Counted from the first letter of the stretch, positions 10,967 through 20,938 are shown. The stretch: 64,000 nucleotides of DNA from Planctomycetia bacterium (GCA_015075745.1 JABTTW010000001.1:2604001-2668000); one strand, 5' to 3'. Numbers and translations are program-made. The notes: generated by a model not told the origin, from the letters alone.

Positions 10967-12193
10967 ATGCTGCGACAATACCTCAACCTTCCACGCCCGG
11001 TCCACATTTTGTGCCTGGGCATGTTCATCAATCGCGCCGGCTCGTTCATCATTCCGTTTCTGGCAATCTACATCGCGCAAAAACTCGGCTACGGTGTTTC
11101 ATTTGCCACCTGGACCATGGGTGCATTCGGACTCGGGTCGATCTGCGCCTCCCTCGCCGGGGGGCACCTTGCGGATCACATTGGCCGCAGGGTGGTGATG
11201 TTGGCCGGGCTCTTCGGCGGGGCGGGTGTCATGATTGTCATGAGTCAGCTCTCCAACCGATGGGCCATCATGGGCGCTGCGTTCTCGCTCTCGCTGATAG
11301 CCGACACGTACCGGCCCGCGGCGTCGGCGATGATTGCAGACCTGACCACGGCGCATGAGCGCCCTCTCGCGTTCGGGCTGATGTACGTGGCTATCAACCT
11401 CGGCTTCGCCATCGCCCCGGTCGTGGGTGGGTTTCTCGCGGAGAAATCATTTCAACTGCTGTTCTGGGGTGACGCTCTAACGTGCTCGGCCTATGGCGTG
11501 ATCATTTTCCTCTTCATCCGCGAGACGCGACCCGTGTCGGGCAAGGCGTCTGCGGATGGCTCGCAGGATGATGGCGCACAGGTGCCGCTGCGTGAGGCGG
11601 CAAGGCACATTCTCCATGACGGTCCGTTCCTGAGGTTTTGTGCAGCCTCATTGCTCTTCGCGATCGTTTTCATGCAGGCGATGTCCACGCTCCCGCTCTA
11701 TCTGGCTGGGCTCGGCATAGGCGAGAAGGACTATGGGCGCATCATCGCGTTCAACGGGGCGATGATCACACTGCTGCAACTGCCGCTGACTGCGCGATTG
11801 AACAGATACAATCGCGCCTACATTGTCACCGTGGCTGCCGTGATAACGGGCATCGGCTTTGGGCTCAACGCCCTGGCGACGCTGCGATGGCACTTCATCG
11901 TTACGGTGGTTGTCTGGACGTTCGGTGAAATGATGCAGTCGCCTTACATGCACGCCATCGTCGGCGACATGGCCCCGGTGAAGTTGCGTGCTCGATACAT
12001 GGGCGTATTTACATTGATGTATGCACTGGCGATTTCGTTCGGTGTCCCCGCCGGCGGACAGGTGCTCAGCCGTTTTGGCGGGGAGGCTCTTTGGGTATCA
12101 ACTCTGGTGATCAGTCTGCTGGGGGCCTGTATCTACTGGAGCATTCGCAATGAGATCGGCAAAGTGCCACCGGCCCCAGTCGAGGGGACATAA
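10967..12193 (+). CDS. MFS transporter
   Basis: Major facilitator superfamily protein of 408 residues with about twelve hydrophobic segments. The loop 2-3 motif is seen as GGHLADHIGRRVVM (about residues 63-76). LADTYRPAASAMIADLT and PVVGGFLAEKS fit drug:proton antiporter-like members (DHA1). There is a cytoplasmic loop with polar residues around 195-215. The substrate is unknown. It stands alone, diverging from the lipoprotein gene and converging with the hydrolase gene, 22 bp away. The start at ATG 10967 has a weak ribosome site. Confidence 0.88.
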   Translation: MLRQYLNLPRPVHILCLGMFINRAGSFIIPFLAIYIAQKLGYGVSFATWTMGAFGLGSICASLAGGHLADHIGRRVVMLAGLFGGAGVMIVMSQLSNRWAIMGAAFSLSLIADTYRPAASAMIADLTTAHERPLAFGLMYVAINLGFAIAPVVGGFLAEKSFQLLFWGDALTCSAYGVIIFLFIRETRPVSGKASADGSQDDGAQVPLREAARHILHDGPFLRFCAASLLFAIVFMQAMSTLPLYLAGLGIGEKDYGRIIAFNGAMITLLQLPLTARLNRYNRAYIVTVAAVITGIGFGLNALATLRWHFIVTVVVWTFGEMMQSPYMHAIVGDMAPVKLRARYMGVFTLMYALAISFGVPAGGQVLSRFGGEALWVSTLVISLLGACIYWSIRNEIGKVPPAPVEGT

Positions 12194-12214
12194 TCGCTGG
12201 GAAAGTGGTAACAC

Positions 12215-13210
12215 TTATGGTGTACCGACCGAGATATCGCGCTTGCGGGAATATTTCTTCCCATTAGACATGGCGACATTCACGGTGACTTCGTAACGAC
12301 CGCTTTTCGCGTACACATGTGTCGGGGATGGCTCGATCGATTCTTCCCCGTCGCCGAAATACCATCGCTGGCGGGCAACTGGTGGCACGGCATCAAGTCG
12401 AAACTTGATCGTCGTTAATGCGTCCGGGTCTGGCACGCTCGTCGTGATACGCACCCACAGCCGCTCCTTGACCACCTTCTTGAAGTACTTCCAGGCAAGT
12501 TCGGGGTCGATGCGCCGATGCGTGCCGGCAATCTCCAATGCGTCGACATACATTCCGTGATCGCGAAGCCACTTGATGCACGCGACGCTCTGATCCCGCA
12601 GGAGGACGTCGCCCTGGCCATAGACGATGCTGATCGCCTGCCAGCGATCCAATCGATCCTCGGGAACATCCATGAATCGGGGATCGAAGGAACCCTGGCG
12701 AATAAGCAGGGCTCTGAAAATCTCCGGGTGGCGCAGGCCGGTATGCAGGATGGCAAAACCGCCGGCCGACCAACCGGTCAGGAATACCTGATGCTCAGCG
12801 ATCTTGTATTGTCGCTTGATGGTGTCGACGACTTCCAGGATGAGCTGCTCGTCTTCGCGTTGAAGAGCTAACTGACGATCGGGCGACGGCGGCAAGTCTC
12901 CCCGGACACCGCTGAGGGTAGGCGCGACAACGATGATGCCCTGGTTCTCGGCGAACCCCGCCCACTCCCGCATCTGCAGCGGCGCGGTGTCGTAGGGCCA
13001 GGTTCCATGACAAAGGACGATGAGCGGCCAGGAACGTGCGTCGCTGTAGGTGCTGGGTACGAATCGCAGGTAAGGAGCCTGAGACTTCTCGGCCTTCACT
13101 TCAACGACGGGGGCCTGGCTGGGCAGGGTCTCCAGCGAAGGACAGCCGACGATAAGCGGCGACAGGAACAGAGACAGGCCGGCGCGGAATAGACTTCGCA
13201 TATGGGACAT
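12215..13210 (-). CDS. Exported alpha/beta-hydrolase with C-terminal PKD-like domain
   Basis: 331 residues. N-terminal lipoprotein signal ending LSPLIVGC. The hydrolase core is esterase or PHB-depolymerase-like: LIVLCHGTWPYDT (oxyanion region) and the nucleophile elbow GWSAGGFA (Ser near 153). There is an acid region SIVYGQGD and a late His in AGTHRRID. The last ~85 residues carry a PKD/beta-sandwich signature (RWYFGDGEES, PTHVYAKSGRYEVTV). Start is ATG 13210 or ATG 13201. A paralogue without the PKD part is at 50387-51319. The natural ester is unknown. Confidence 0.85.
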   Translation of the reverse strand: MSHMRSLFRAGLSLFLSPLIVGCPSLETLPSQAPVVEVKAEKSQAPYLRFVPSTYSDARSWPLIVLCHGTWPYDTAPLQMREWAGFAENQGIIVVAPTLSGVRGDLPPSPDRQLALQREDEQLILEVVDTIKRQYKIAEHQVFLTGWSAGGFAILHTGLRHPEIFRALLIRQGSFDPRFMDVPEDRLDRWQAISIVYGQGDVLLRDQSVACIKWLRDHGMYVDALEIAGTHRRIDPELAWKYFKKVVKERLWVRITTSVPDPDALTTIKFRLDAVPPVARQRWYFGDGEESIEPSPTHVYAKSGRYEVTVNVAMSNGKKYSRKRDISVGTP

Positions 13211-13248
13211 CGGCCTATATATAAAGTGCTTGCGGCAATCCCGCCATC

Positions 13249-13277
13249 TTGATGCCCGGCAAGTTCGTTCCTATACT
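13249..13277 (+). promoter_or_regulatory. Sigma70-type promoter of the response regulator gene
   Basis: TTGATG (13249-13254), 17-bp spacer, TATACT (13272-13277), about 78 bp before the ATG at 13355. Confidence 0.5.
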
Positions 13278-13354
13278 TTAGAAATAACAATCGACTGTGT
13301 GACCTCACCGGAGCCTTGAGCGGGGGGAGATCCGCTTAGGCAGGAGCAGCAACC

Positions 13355-13810
13355 ATGCCGGCTAAACTTGAAGGCCGTTCGATACTGATCGTCGATGACG
13401 ACCCGGACATCCTGTCCACCGTGCGGATGGCCTTTGAAAGCGCGGGCGCGAAAGTCATGACCGCAAACGACGGCAATAAAGGCGTCGACATGGCTCAGCG
13501 GCTCGATCCCGATCTCATCGTCCTGGACATGATGATGCCGAAGCGCAGCGGCTTTCTGGTCTTGGAGATGATCAAGCCCGGAAAAGAGACCGGCGTCCGA
13601 CCCTTTGTGATCATGATCACCGCGAACGAGGGGAAGCGCCACGAGCTTTATGCGCGCCACCTCGGGGCCGATGAATACTTGAACAAGCCGTTCAGCATGG
13701 ACCGCCTATTGGAGAAGTCCTGCGAGCTGCTTGGCGGTCAGTTTATCCCGCCAGAAGAGGCCTACCTCCGCCACCATCCCGAAGCCCGACCCCGCAGTCG
13801 CACCGACTAA
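13355..13810 (+). CDS. Single-domain response regulator
   Basis: CheY-like receiver of 151 residues without an output domain. Acidic pocket DDDPD (residues 14-18), phospho-acceptor Asp58 in LIVLDMMMPKRSG, Thr in FVIMITANEG and the conserved Lys in LNKPFS. About 25 C-terminal residues are basic and His-rich. No histidine kinase is next to it, so the partner is unknown. It has its own promoter. It may act by protein contact, as diguanylate- or chemotaxis-linked single receivers do; this is inference. Confidence 0.9.
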   Translation: MPAKLEGRSILIVDDDPDILSTVRMAFESAGAKVMTANDGNKGVDMAQRLDPDLIVLDMMMPKRSGFLVLEMIKPGKETGVRPFVIMITANEGKRHELYARHLGADEYLNKPFSMDRLLEKSCELLGGQFIPPEEAYLRHHPEARPRSRTD

Positions 13811-14332
13811 GTGCGCAGGTTCAATGCATCGGGCATTTCTCCAACGATCCTAACTGCACCGAACTATGGGTGATTCGAAACTCGATTTCACGGCTCAACG
13901 AAATTGATGGCCGTTGCACTTTCGTATTCGGACGCTTCTCAGTTCTTCGAGTTTGTGGCCACGGCAAACGTTCTTCCACTTACGCTGCGTGGATGTTTTA
14001 GTTCGCTTCCGATTTTCCGAAGCTTGTCGATTCCACCTTGTTCGAATTTGTCGGCAATGAAGACTTTCATAAGGCGCCTCGATGCAACGTGTTCTTCCAT
14101 TGGGAGACGTTAGCAATTGCCATGCCAGGACGCAGCATCGCGAATAGGAAGCCTGGCAGCGGAGAATCGGACGCTGATTAGGGCCTTAATGCATGGGCAA
14201 ATTCGGCCTCAGGCAAACGGCGGGGGAAGTTGCCGGTTGCGAAGTTCTCGAATTCCGGTCATTCTAGAGACGGTGTAGACGCGTTCTCCTGCCCGGTGAG
14301 CTTCGCCTACCTAGGATTCGTAAAGGTTCACT
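13811..14332. other. 522-bp gap without a supported gene
   Basis: Short frames on both strands (13895-14116 minus, 13904-14113 plus) overlap each other and have neither a ribosome site nor a recognisable domain. I see no clear terminator or RNA structure. It is lower in GC than the neighbours and may be decayed sequence. Confidence 0.4.
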
Positions 14333-15214
14333 ATGAGTTATGTCCGCCTCCTCGCCCATGATGCCATTCATGGCCTACGGGGGTTTTTGGTGTTGGATGC
14401 CTTTGTGCGGCTCTTTATATGGGCTGCGTCGATGGCCTTTTGCGCAGCGCTCTTTACGCATTACGGTCTCTGGCCGTCGGAGACCATCATCGGAGCGAAT
14501 CTCCCCACGGCGTGGGCCTGGGCGGGAACTTTGGTCAAGTGGATTATCGCCTACAACTCGATTTACGTCTTGATGCTGATTGTGCTGCGTCTGCCGATTC
14601 CGACCCCGCGCGAGGGTCGTTACTCACTCAAGCCGGGAAAGATCCCCAGTATTCAATTGGTCTGGTCGTGCCTGATCGCGACGCTCACCAAGGCTCGCTT
14701 CGAGGCGCCGTTCCCCGCGTTCCTGGTTTTTCATATGGCGAATTTGCCGCCGCTGTCCTGGCTAATGTCGATGATCTTCGGCCCGCGGAGCAAGTCCTGC
14801 TATGTAACCGATCCGCGGATTATCGACCCGCATCTCGTTTCGGTAGGGCGCAACGTTGTGATTGGGATCAACGCCATCATCGCGGCTCACTATCAGGAAA
14901 AGGACGCTGTCATCATCAAGCGAACGATCATCGAAGATGACGTCATCATTGGTGCATCGGTTCTGATGTCCGGGGCTCACATCAAGCGCGGAGCAACGAT
15001 CGGCGCCGGCGCGGTGGTGCTGCCGGGCACGGTGGTTGGCGAGAACGAACATTGGGCCGGCAATCCCGCGCGTCGGCGGAAGGCCTCGCAGGATCAGAAG
15101 GCAACGGCCGAGCCATTGACCGAATCGTCGTACGCCGTACCAGACTTTTCCCATCCACAGGGAGAGCAGGGCACGGCGATCATCTCCGAGGCGCGCTCGG
15201 TGCCGATGGCATAG
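14333..15214 (+). CDS. Hexapeptide-repeat acyltransferase with N-terminal membrane segments
   Basis: 293 residues. Two or three hydrophobic helices lie in the first ~95 residues (FVRLFIWAASMAFCAALF; IAYNSIYVLMLIVLRLP). The C-terminal half is a left-handed beta-helix of hexapeptide repeats (VSVGRNVVIGINAIIAAH; TIIEDDVIIGASVLMSG; ATIGAGAVVLPGTVVG) ending in the family tail HWAGNPARR. That tail is seen in serine and sugar O/N-acetyltransferases. Acceptor unknown. Start ATG 14333 has AAAGG 6 nt upstream. It is followed 55 bp later by the NtrC-type regulator on the same strand. Confidence 0.85.
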   Translation: MSYVRLLAHDAIHGLRGFLVLDAFVRLFIWAASMAFCAALFTHYGLWPSETIIGANLPTAWAWAGTLVKWIIAYNSIYVLMLIVLRLPIPTPREGRYSLKPGKIPSIQLVWSCLIATLTKARFEAPFPAFLVFHMANLPPLSWLMSMIFGPRSKSCYVTDPRIIDPHLVSVGRNVVIGINAIIAAHYQEKDAVIIKRTIIEDDVIIGASVLMSGAHIKRGATIGAGAVVLPGTVVGENEHWAGNPARRRKASQDQKATAEPLTESSYAVPDFSHPQGEQGTAIISEARSVPMA

Positions 15215-15269
15215 TCACCGGCGACTGCCGATTTGAGCGTACAGCGCCGTCCAGTTACATTTTCCATTG

Positions 15270-16637
15270 ATGTCCGACACGGCATTTATCCTGATCGTCG
15301 AAGACGAGCGATCGCATGGCGAGGCGCTCAAGGAAGGCCTTGAGCGTAGCGGCCACGCGTGCCTGCTCGTCGAATCGGGCGAGCAAGCCATGACTTCGCT
15401 GGCCCGCAGACTGCCGCATGTGGTGATCTCCGACTATCAACTGGGCGGAACCATGAACGGGCTCGATGTCATTAAGAAGGCTCGGGAACTCGGTCCGTGG
15501 ATGCAAGGCATCCTGATTACGGCGCACGGCGATGAAAAGCTGGCCCGGGATGCCATCATCGAGGGAGGCGCGTACGACTACCTGACGAAGCCGCTGGATT
15601 TGGAGGAGCTTCGCGGGACCGTGGGCCGGGCGGCGCGGCAGGCGCTGACGCTTCGCGAGAATCTCGCGATGCGCGAGCAGCTCAACAAGGCATATTCGTT
15701 CGAGGGCATTATCGCCGCTTCGAGTGCCATGCGGAGCGTCCTCGATCGGGCCCGACGGCTGGCTAACACGAAACTGACCGTGGTCATCTACGGCGAATCC
15801 GGAACGGGCAAGGAGCTGATCGCCCGGGCGATTCACAACAACTCGGATCGACGCAAGAAGGCATGGGTTCCGGTGAACTGCGCGGGAATCACCGAGAGCA
15901 TCCTTGAGTCCGAATTGTTCGGTCACGTGAAAGGGGCATTCACCAACGCCCACGCCGACCGGGCGGGGCTTTTCGAAGTGGCCGACGGGGGCACGATTTT
16001 TCTCGACGAGATCGGCGACATGCCGAATCCGATGCAGTCGAAGCTGTTACGCGTGCTGGAGAACGGAGAGATCGTGCGTGTCGGTTCGAGCCGACCGATC
16101 AAGGTGGATGTCCGCGTGGTGTGCGCGACGAACCGCGATCTGAAACAGGCCGTCGCCGAGAAGACCTTTCGAGAAGACCTGTTCTTCCGCATCAATCAGG
16201 CGGAGATCAATTTGCTTCCGCTTCGCGATCGGCGGGACGACATTCCGCCGTTGGTGCACAGCTTCATTCAGCAGTCGAATTTGCTGCATCGCAAGGACGT
16301 TCGCGGCGTGACGCCGGACTGCCTTCGGATGCTGGAGAACTATCGCTGGCCGGGCAACGTCCGCGAACTTCAAAACGTCGTGAACCAGATGGTGGTCTTC
16401 TGCGATAGTGATACGCTGGACCTTGCGGACCTGCCTTCGACGCCTCCGATCAATGTCTCAACGGATATTGTTCCGCTCAAGCCGAGGGCGATGAATCTGA
16501 CGCTGCGCGAGCTGGAAAAGCTGGCAATCCAGCACGCCCTGGCCCAACACGGCGGCAATCGTGAGAAGGCGGCTAAGCAGCTCGGAATCGGCGCGCGCAC
16601 GCTCTATCGAAAGATCAAGGAATATGACATCCGTTAG
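15270..16637 (+). CDS. Sigma54-dependent response regulator (NtrC family)
   Basis: 455 residues in three domains. The receiver (1-120) has Asp55 in VVISDYQLG. The AAA+ domain (about 145-370) has Walker A GESGTGKE, GGTIFLDEIGDMP and the arginine-finger region. The Fis-type helix-turn-helix is at the end (NREKAAKQLGIGARTLYRKI). It activates sigma54 promoters when phosphorylated. The usual GAFTGA loop reads GAFTNA here. No cognate kinase gene is adjacent, and I see no -24/-12 promoter that I would assign to it. ATG 15270 is used; a TTG is immediately upstream. Confidence 0.95.
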   Translation: MSDTAFILIVEDERSHGEALKEGLERSGHACLLVESGEQAMTSLARRLPHVVISDYQLGGTMNGLDVIKKARELGPWMQGILITAHGDEKLARDAIIEGGAYDYLTKPLDLEELRGTVGRAARQALTLRENLAMREQLNKAYSFEGIIAASSAMRSVLDRARRLANTKLTVVIYGESGTGKELIARAIHNNSDRRKKAWVPVNCAGITESILESELFGHVKGAFTNAHADRAGLFEVADGGTIFLDEIGDMPNPMQSKLLRVLENGEIVRVGSSRPIKVDVRVVCATNRDLKQAVAEKTFREDLFFRINQAEINLLPLRDRRDDIPPLVHSFIQQSNLLHRKDVRGVTPDCLRMLENYRWPGNVRELQNVVNQMVVFCDSDTLDLADLPSTPPINVSTDIVPLKPRAMNLTLRELEKLAIQHALAQHGGNREKAAKQLGIGARTLYRKIKEYDIR

Positions 16638-16714
16638 CGGCGGGTCGGCGTGTCGCTTCGTCGGGGATTGAAGCGTCCTGTCGGTTGAGCCGTTGCCATT
16701 TGAGCCCATGTCCC

Positions 16715-17830
16715 ATGAAGAATTGGTCGCAGGAAGATGAACGATTCATGCGGCGGGCCCTGGCGATTGCCCGGCGGGCAGAGGGTCGCGTCGAGCCGAA
16801 TCCCATGGTGGGCTGCGTGCTGGTCAAGCGGGGCCGTATCGTCGGCGAGGGCTATCATCGGGTCTTCGGTGGGCCGCACGCGGAAGTCAATGCCATTGCT
16901 TCCGCCGGCAGGGCAGCGAAGGGGGCAACCGCCTATGTCACGCTTGAGCCTTGTTGCCATCATGGCAAGACGCCGCCTTGCACTGAAGCGCTCATCCGAT
17001 CGGGCGTCGGGAGCGTCATCGCGGCAATGAAAGACCCCAACCCTCTTGTTGCAGGCCAGGGACTTCGCCGGCTTCGCGCCGCAGGCATCACCACCCGCGT
17101 CGGCCTGCTGAAACGGGAGGCGGAATTGCTGACCGCGCCTTTCATCACGTGTCAAACGCTGAGGCGGCCGTACTTCATCCTCAAATGGGCTCAATCGCTG
17201 GACGGCAAGATCGCCACGCGCACCGGAGACTCTCAATGGATTACATCGCTCGCGAGTCGCCGCGAGGCGCACCGTCTGCGAGCCCGCGTCGATGCGGTCA
17301 TTGTTGGCGTGGAGACGGTGCTTGCCGATGACCCCGAACTAACGGCACGCCACGCGCCCCGACGGCGTACCGCCACGCGTGTCGTTCTCGACTCTCGATT
17401 GCGCACACCGCCGGCGGCGCGAATGGCGCGAACGGCGAACGTGACGCCGACGCTGATTGTCACCAGCTCGGCCGGGATCAAACAAAAATCAAGAGCGGCG
17501 GCCCTGAGGGCTGCCGGCTGCGAGGTGATCGCCATCAAGTCAACGCAATCGGGAATCTCTCTTCCCGCGCTGGCCCGCGAGCTTTATCGGCGGTCCATGA
17601 CAAACGTGATGGTCGAAGGCGGCGGTCGGATCCTTGGGAGCTTCTTCGATTCGGGACTGGGGGATGAGGCCATGATTTTTGTCGCTCCGCGCTTGATCGG
17701 CGGGGCGGAGGCTCCCGGGCCGCTAGGCGGCATTGGCCCGAAAAACATGACGGATTTGGCCGCGCTGGAGGTGGTCACCGTCCGTCGCCTGGGGGTCGAT
17801 CTCTGCTATAATGTGAGATTTCGCAGGTAG
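16715..17830 (+). CDS. ribD: Bifunctional riboflavin biosynthesis deaminase/reductase
   Basis: Carries out deamination and then reduction of the pyrimidine intermediate in riboflavin synthesis. 371 residues. The deaminase domain (1-145) has the zinc site HAE (55-57) and PCCHHGKTPPC. The reductase domain has KWAQSLDGKIAT, VDAVIVGVETVLADDPELT and the NADPH region NVMVEGGGRILGSF. I use ATG 16715 (MKNWSQEDERFMRRAL) because family members start close to this segment; a TTG 30 bp upstream is possible. The other rib genes are not in the window. Confidence 0.95.
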   Translation: MKNWSQEDERFMRRALAIARRAEGRVEPNPMVGCVLVKRGRIVGEGYHRVFGGPHAEVNAIASAGRAAKGATAYVTLEPCCHHGKTPPCTEALIRSGVGSVIAAMKDPNPLVAGQGLRRLRAAGITTRVGLLKREAELLTAPFITCQTLRRPYFILKWAQSLDGKIATRTGDSQWITSLASRREAHRLRARVDAVIVGVETVLADDPELTARHAPRRRTATRVVLDSRLRTPPAARMARTANVTPTLIVTSSAGIKQKSRAAALRAAGCEVIAIKSTQSGISLPALARELYRRSMTNVMVEGGGRILGSFFDSGLGDEAMIFVAPRLIGGAEAPGPLGGIGPKNMTDLAALEVVTVRRLGVDLCYNVRFRR

Positions 17831-17947
17831 TATCGTTTTGCCATGAGTCGCGGCGCATTCCTGGCGGCGTGGCGTCGATGGTCAGTCCCGCCGATTCGTT
17901 TCGCGTGGACCGCTGAGACGAAACGGCTGATTTGCACGGAGAAAGTC

Positions 17948-19180
17948 ATGAAGAGAGTGAAGCTGGTCGCGGCGATTTGTTGTGTGCTTGCATCGCCCGC
18001 GATGGCGGATGATGCAAAGCCGAACCCCAGGGCCGTTCTCGAACGTGCCAACGCAGCGGCAGCAAAACTCAATGCGATTTCGTATGATGCGAAGTTCTAC
18101 GGTGAGGGGGTGATGGCGAAGAACATTCCGACGATGCAGGGACACGTCATCGCCCATCGTGGTGCGATGCCGACAAGGCCGAAGGTCCGGCTGGACGGCG
18201 AACTCACCCCTCCGGGCGGAGATACCCCGATAAAGTTCAAATTTGCCAGCGACGGCATGAAGGCGTTTCGAATTGATGACGAGAAGAAGCAGTTTCTCAC
18301 CGGCGATGCGGCGACACTTAAGTCAACAGAGATGTCGGGGCTTATTCCTCCTAAGTACTTCGTTGATGCTCCGTACAAAGGGGAGCTCGATCTTCAGGAC
18401 ATTACGCATGCGGGCGTCGAAAAGATAGACGGCGTTGATTGTGACGTCATAGAGATCATCTACGACGCCTCAACCGGCCGAAAAATGACCTATTGGCTGG
18501 GCGCCAAGGACGGTCTATTACGCAAAGTTCAGAACATCATGGCGGTCCGTGTGCCGGGCAAGACGGAGCCGGAAACCGGACGCATCGTCTTTGAGACGTC
18601 GCGTTTTGATGCGCAGCCAAAGATCGACGAACAGACATTCGCCTTGTTCGCTCCCGAGGGCTATCAGTCGCAGGTGATCGCGACGCCGGAATTCGGCCCG
18701 GATGGCCTGCTCGCGGCAGGAAGGCCCGCACCGGACTGGGAGCTGAAAGACTTCGACGGCAAGACCGTCAGGCTCAAAGACCTTCGCGGCAAGGTCGTGC
18801 TGATGGATTTCTGGGCGAGTTGGTGCGGTCCGTGCAAAATGGTCATGCCCGGCATGCAGGCGATTCATGAAAAATTCAAGGACAAGCCGGTCGTCATCTG
18901 CGGCGTCAACTGTCGCGAGCGAGCCGAGACCGCGCCCGCGGCGAGGCAGTTCGTAAAGGATAAGAAGCTCACATACACCCAACTCATCAACGGCGATGAG
19001 GTCGCCAAGGCTTACCATGTACGCGGCATCCCCTGCATGTACGTGATCGGCCCGGATGGAAACATCATCTATGCGACCTCCGGCTATCAGCCGACTCATG
19101 AGCAGATGTTCACGAAGTTCATCGAGGAGACGCTCAAGTCGATGCCTTCGGAAGCGGCAACAAAGGTCTCGGTTAAGTAA
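17948..19180 (+). CDS. Exported TlpA-like thioredoxin with N-terminal LolA/DUF2092-like domain
   Basis: 410 residues. Signal peptide MKRVKLVAAICCVLASPAMA. Residues ~25-250 form a beta-rich domain like outer-membrane lipoprotein-sorting or DUF2092 domains (AISYDAKFYGEG, MTYWLGAKDGLLRKV). Residues ~265-400 are a TlpA/ResA-type thioredoxin with WASWCGPCK (Cys about 294 and 297) and the cis-proline region RGIPCMYVIGPDG. Probably a periplasmic thiol-disulfide protein; its client is unknown. GGAGAAA precedes ATG 17948. A paralogue is at 21027-22235, with a glycosyltransferase gene between them. Confidence 0.88.
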   Translation: MKRVKLVAAICCVLASPAMADDAKPNPRAVLERANAAAAKLNAISYDAKFYGEGVMAKNIPTMQGHVIAHRGAMPTRPKVRLDGELTPPGGDTPIKFKFASDGMKAFRIDDEKKQFLTGDAATLKSTEMSGLIPPKYFVDAPYKGELDLQDITHAGVEKIDGVDCDVIEIIYDASTGRKMTYWLGAKDGLLRKVQNIMAVRVPGKTEPETGRIVFETSRFDAQPKIDEQTFALFAPEGYQSQVIATPEFGPDGLLAAGRPAPDWELKDFDGKTVRLKDLRGKVVLMDFWASWCGPCKMVMPGMQAIHEKFKDKPVVICGVNCRERAETAPAARQFVKDKKLTYTQLINGDEVAKAYHVRGIPCMYVIGPDGNIIYATSGYQPTHEQMFTKFIEETLKSMPSEAATKVSVK

Positions 19181-19201
19181 GCCCCCAAGAATGCCCCATT
19201 A

Positions 19202-20938
19202 ATGCCCCTTTCGTGGCAACGTCGTCATGCCGTGCTGGGTGTTTTCGCCCTTGCCGCACTTTTGCGGCTACCGGCGCTGGAACGCTGTCCGCCGCCGCTC
19301 CAACAGGACGAGGCATCCCGAGCCTACGACGCATGGTGCCTCTGGGAGACGGGGGGCGATCGCCACGCGGCGCGATGGCCCTTTTTTCTAGAGAGCTTCG
19401 GTCCGGGCGATTTCACCGCCGCGCTGAGCACTTACATCACCATTCCATTCGTCGCCCTCTTCGGGCCGGGCGCTTTGGCTGTACGGCTGCCGGACGCGAT
19501 CTTCGGCGTGCTATCTGTCGTCCTGCTATACGGCTGGCTCAGACGCCAGTATGACGAGCGTTTCGCACTGGTCGCAGCATTGTTCCTGGCGACGAGTCCC
19601 TGGCACATTTCGATCTGTCGAACCGGACATGAATCAGGTTATGCGCCGTTTTTTCTGATCGCAGCGCTAAACGCAGCCTATCGCGCGGGGCTACTGCCGT
19701 GCGGAGATTCGAATTCATGGCTCCAGGTGCAATCGCCCAGATCGGCCCTCGGATACTCGTTGCTGGCCGGGTTCATGCTTGCAATGCTGGCTTGGCTATA
19801 CCCTGCAACCCGATTGCTCACGCCGCTTCTCATTCTCGCCTGGCTCCTCTTTTCCACCCCTCGCCCTAAAGACATCGCCGCGACAACCAGAAAGTCGATG
19901 ATCGCAGGGTTGGCGGGGCTCTTCATCGGCGCGTGTCCGCTCTGGATCACCGCCGTATTCCATCCTGAGCGCCTCGCGGCCCGAGCCGGCGTCACCGTTT
20001 TTATGGATTCCGACGAGCCGCTTTCGGCTCGATTCGTCAATATAATTGAGAGCTACGCTGCCAACCTCTCTCCGCAGTATCAGTTCCAATCGTTCGATGA
20101 CATCTCAGGCGCGTATTACGACGGGGTTGGGCTTCATCTTCTTGTCTTTGCGCCGTTCGTGATCGCAGGGCTGATTCGGGTTGTCTTGGACGCACGAGGC
20201 CGCGCTTGGAGCCGCTTCCTGCTCGCTTGGTTTGTCCTCTACCTCGTACCGGCTGCAATTTGTGTGGATTGGAACCCGCACTCGTTTCGCACGGTGGGCG
20301 GCATCCCGCTATTTGCCATCATCGCTGCGACTGGCTGGCGATGGCTCGGTGAGATGCTGGTGCGCTACAGGCCCGTGTTACTCGTGCCAATGCGGAATCT
20401 GGCTATCGCCCTGATCGGGGTGAACCTGATCTACTTTGCAAACGCTTACTTTCGCGTGCTGCCCGAAAATCTCGAGCGCGGATATCAGACGGCCCTGGTA
20501 AACGCAATTGAGTTTGCCGGGGCGCGCGCGAAGGACGCCGACTTCGTGCTGGTGACACAGCGGGCCATCCAGCCGAGTATTTACGTTCTGCTGTATGCGC
20601 CGATTCCCCCCCGTGACTATTTGCAGCTTCCCGTCATCCGGGCCGGCGGCCTTCAGGGTTTCGACGAGGTGGTGCGGGTCGGAAAATACTATTTTCCGCC
20701 GAGCGGCCGGGGCGATCCCAAACTCGCAGCGAAATTCTCCAAGGTATGGAATGAACTGCCTCCGGACGCTCAGGGGCTGGTGATCGAGGCGAAGGGCAAA
20801 TTCGGCGGCGGCAGGGTACTGGCCCAATTTGGTGAAGCGCCGGAAATCCCGGACGGCAGTACATTGGAGGTCCGCTGGTGGCAAAGGTCCGAGGACCCGG
20901 CCCCGCGAGACGATGCCTCAAAGGTCGGGAATCCGTGA
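19202..20938 (+). CDS. GT39/ArnT-like membrane glycosyltransferase
   Basis: 578 residues with about ten or more membrane helices. The first periplasmic loop has the acidic pair in QQDEASRAYDAW (Asp36-Glu37), as in ArnT and protein O-mannosyltransferases that use lipid-linked sugars. Further family-like parts are RLPDAIFGVLSVVLLYGW and ATSPWHISICRTGHESG. The C-terminal ~120 residues are soluble. It begins 21 bp after the TlpA-like gene, so the two are likely co-transcribed. Sugar and acceptor are not predictable. Confidence 0.85.
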   Translation: MPLSWQRRHAVLGVFALAALLRLPALERCPPPLQQDEASRAYDAWCLWETGGDRHAARWPFFLESFGPGDFTAALSTYITIPFVALFGPGALAVRLPDAIFGVLSVVLLYGWLRRQYDERFALVAALFLATSPWHISICRTGHESGYAPFFLIAALNAAYRAGLLPCGDSNSWLQVQSPRSALGYSLLAGFMLAMLAWLYPATRLLTPLLILAWLLFSTPRPKDIAATTRKSMIAGLAGLFIGACPLWITAVFHPERLAARAGVTVFMDSDEPLSARFVNIIESYAANLSPQYQFQSFDDISGAYYDGVGLHLLVFAPFVIAGLIRVVLDARGRAWSRFLLAWFVLYLVPAAICVDWNPHSFRTVGGIPLFAIIAATGWRWLGEMLVRYRPVLLVPMRNLAIALIGVNLIYFANAYFRVLPENLERGYQTALVNAIEFAGARAKDADFVLVTQRAIQPSIYVLLYAPIPPRDYLQLPVIRAGGLQGFDEVVRVGKYYFPPSGRGDPKLAAKFSKVWNELPPDAQGLVIEAKGKFGGGRVLAQFGEAPEIPDGSTLEVRWWQRSEDPAPRDDASKVGNP

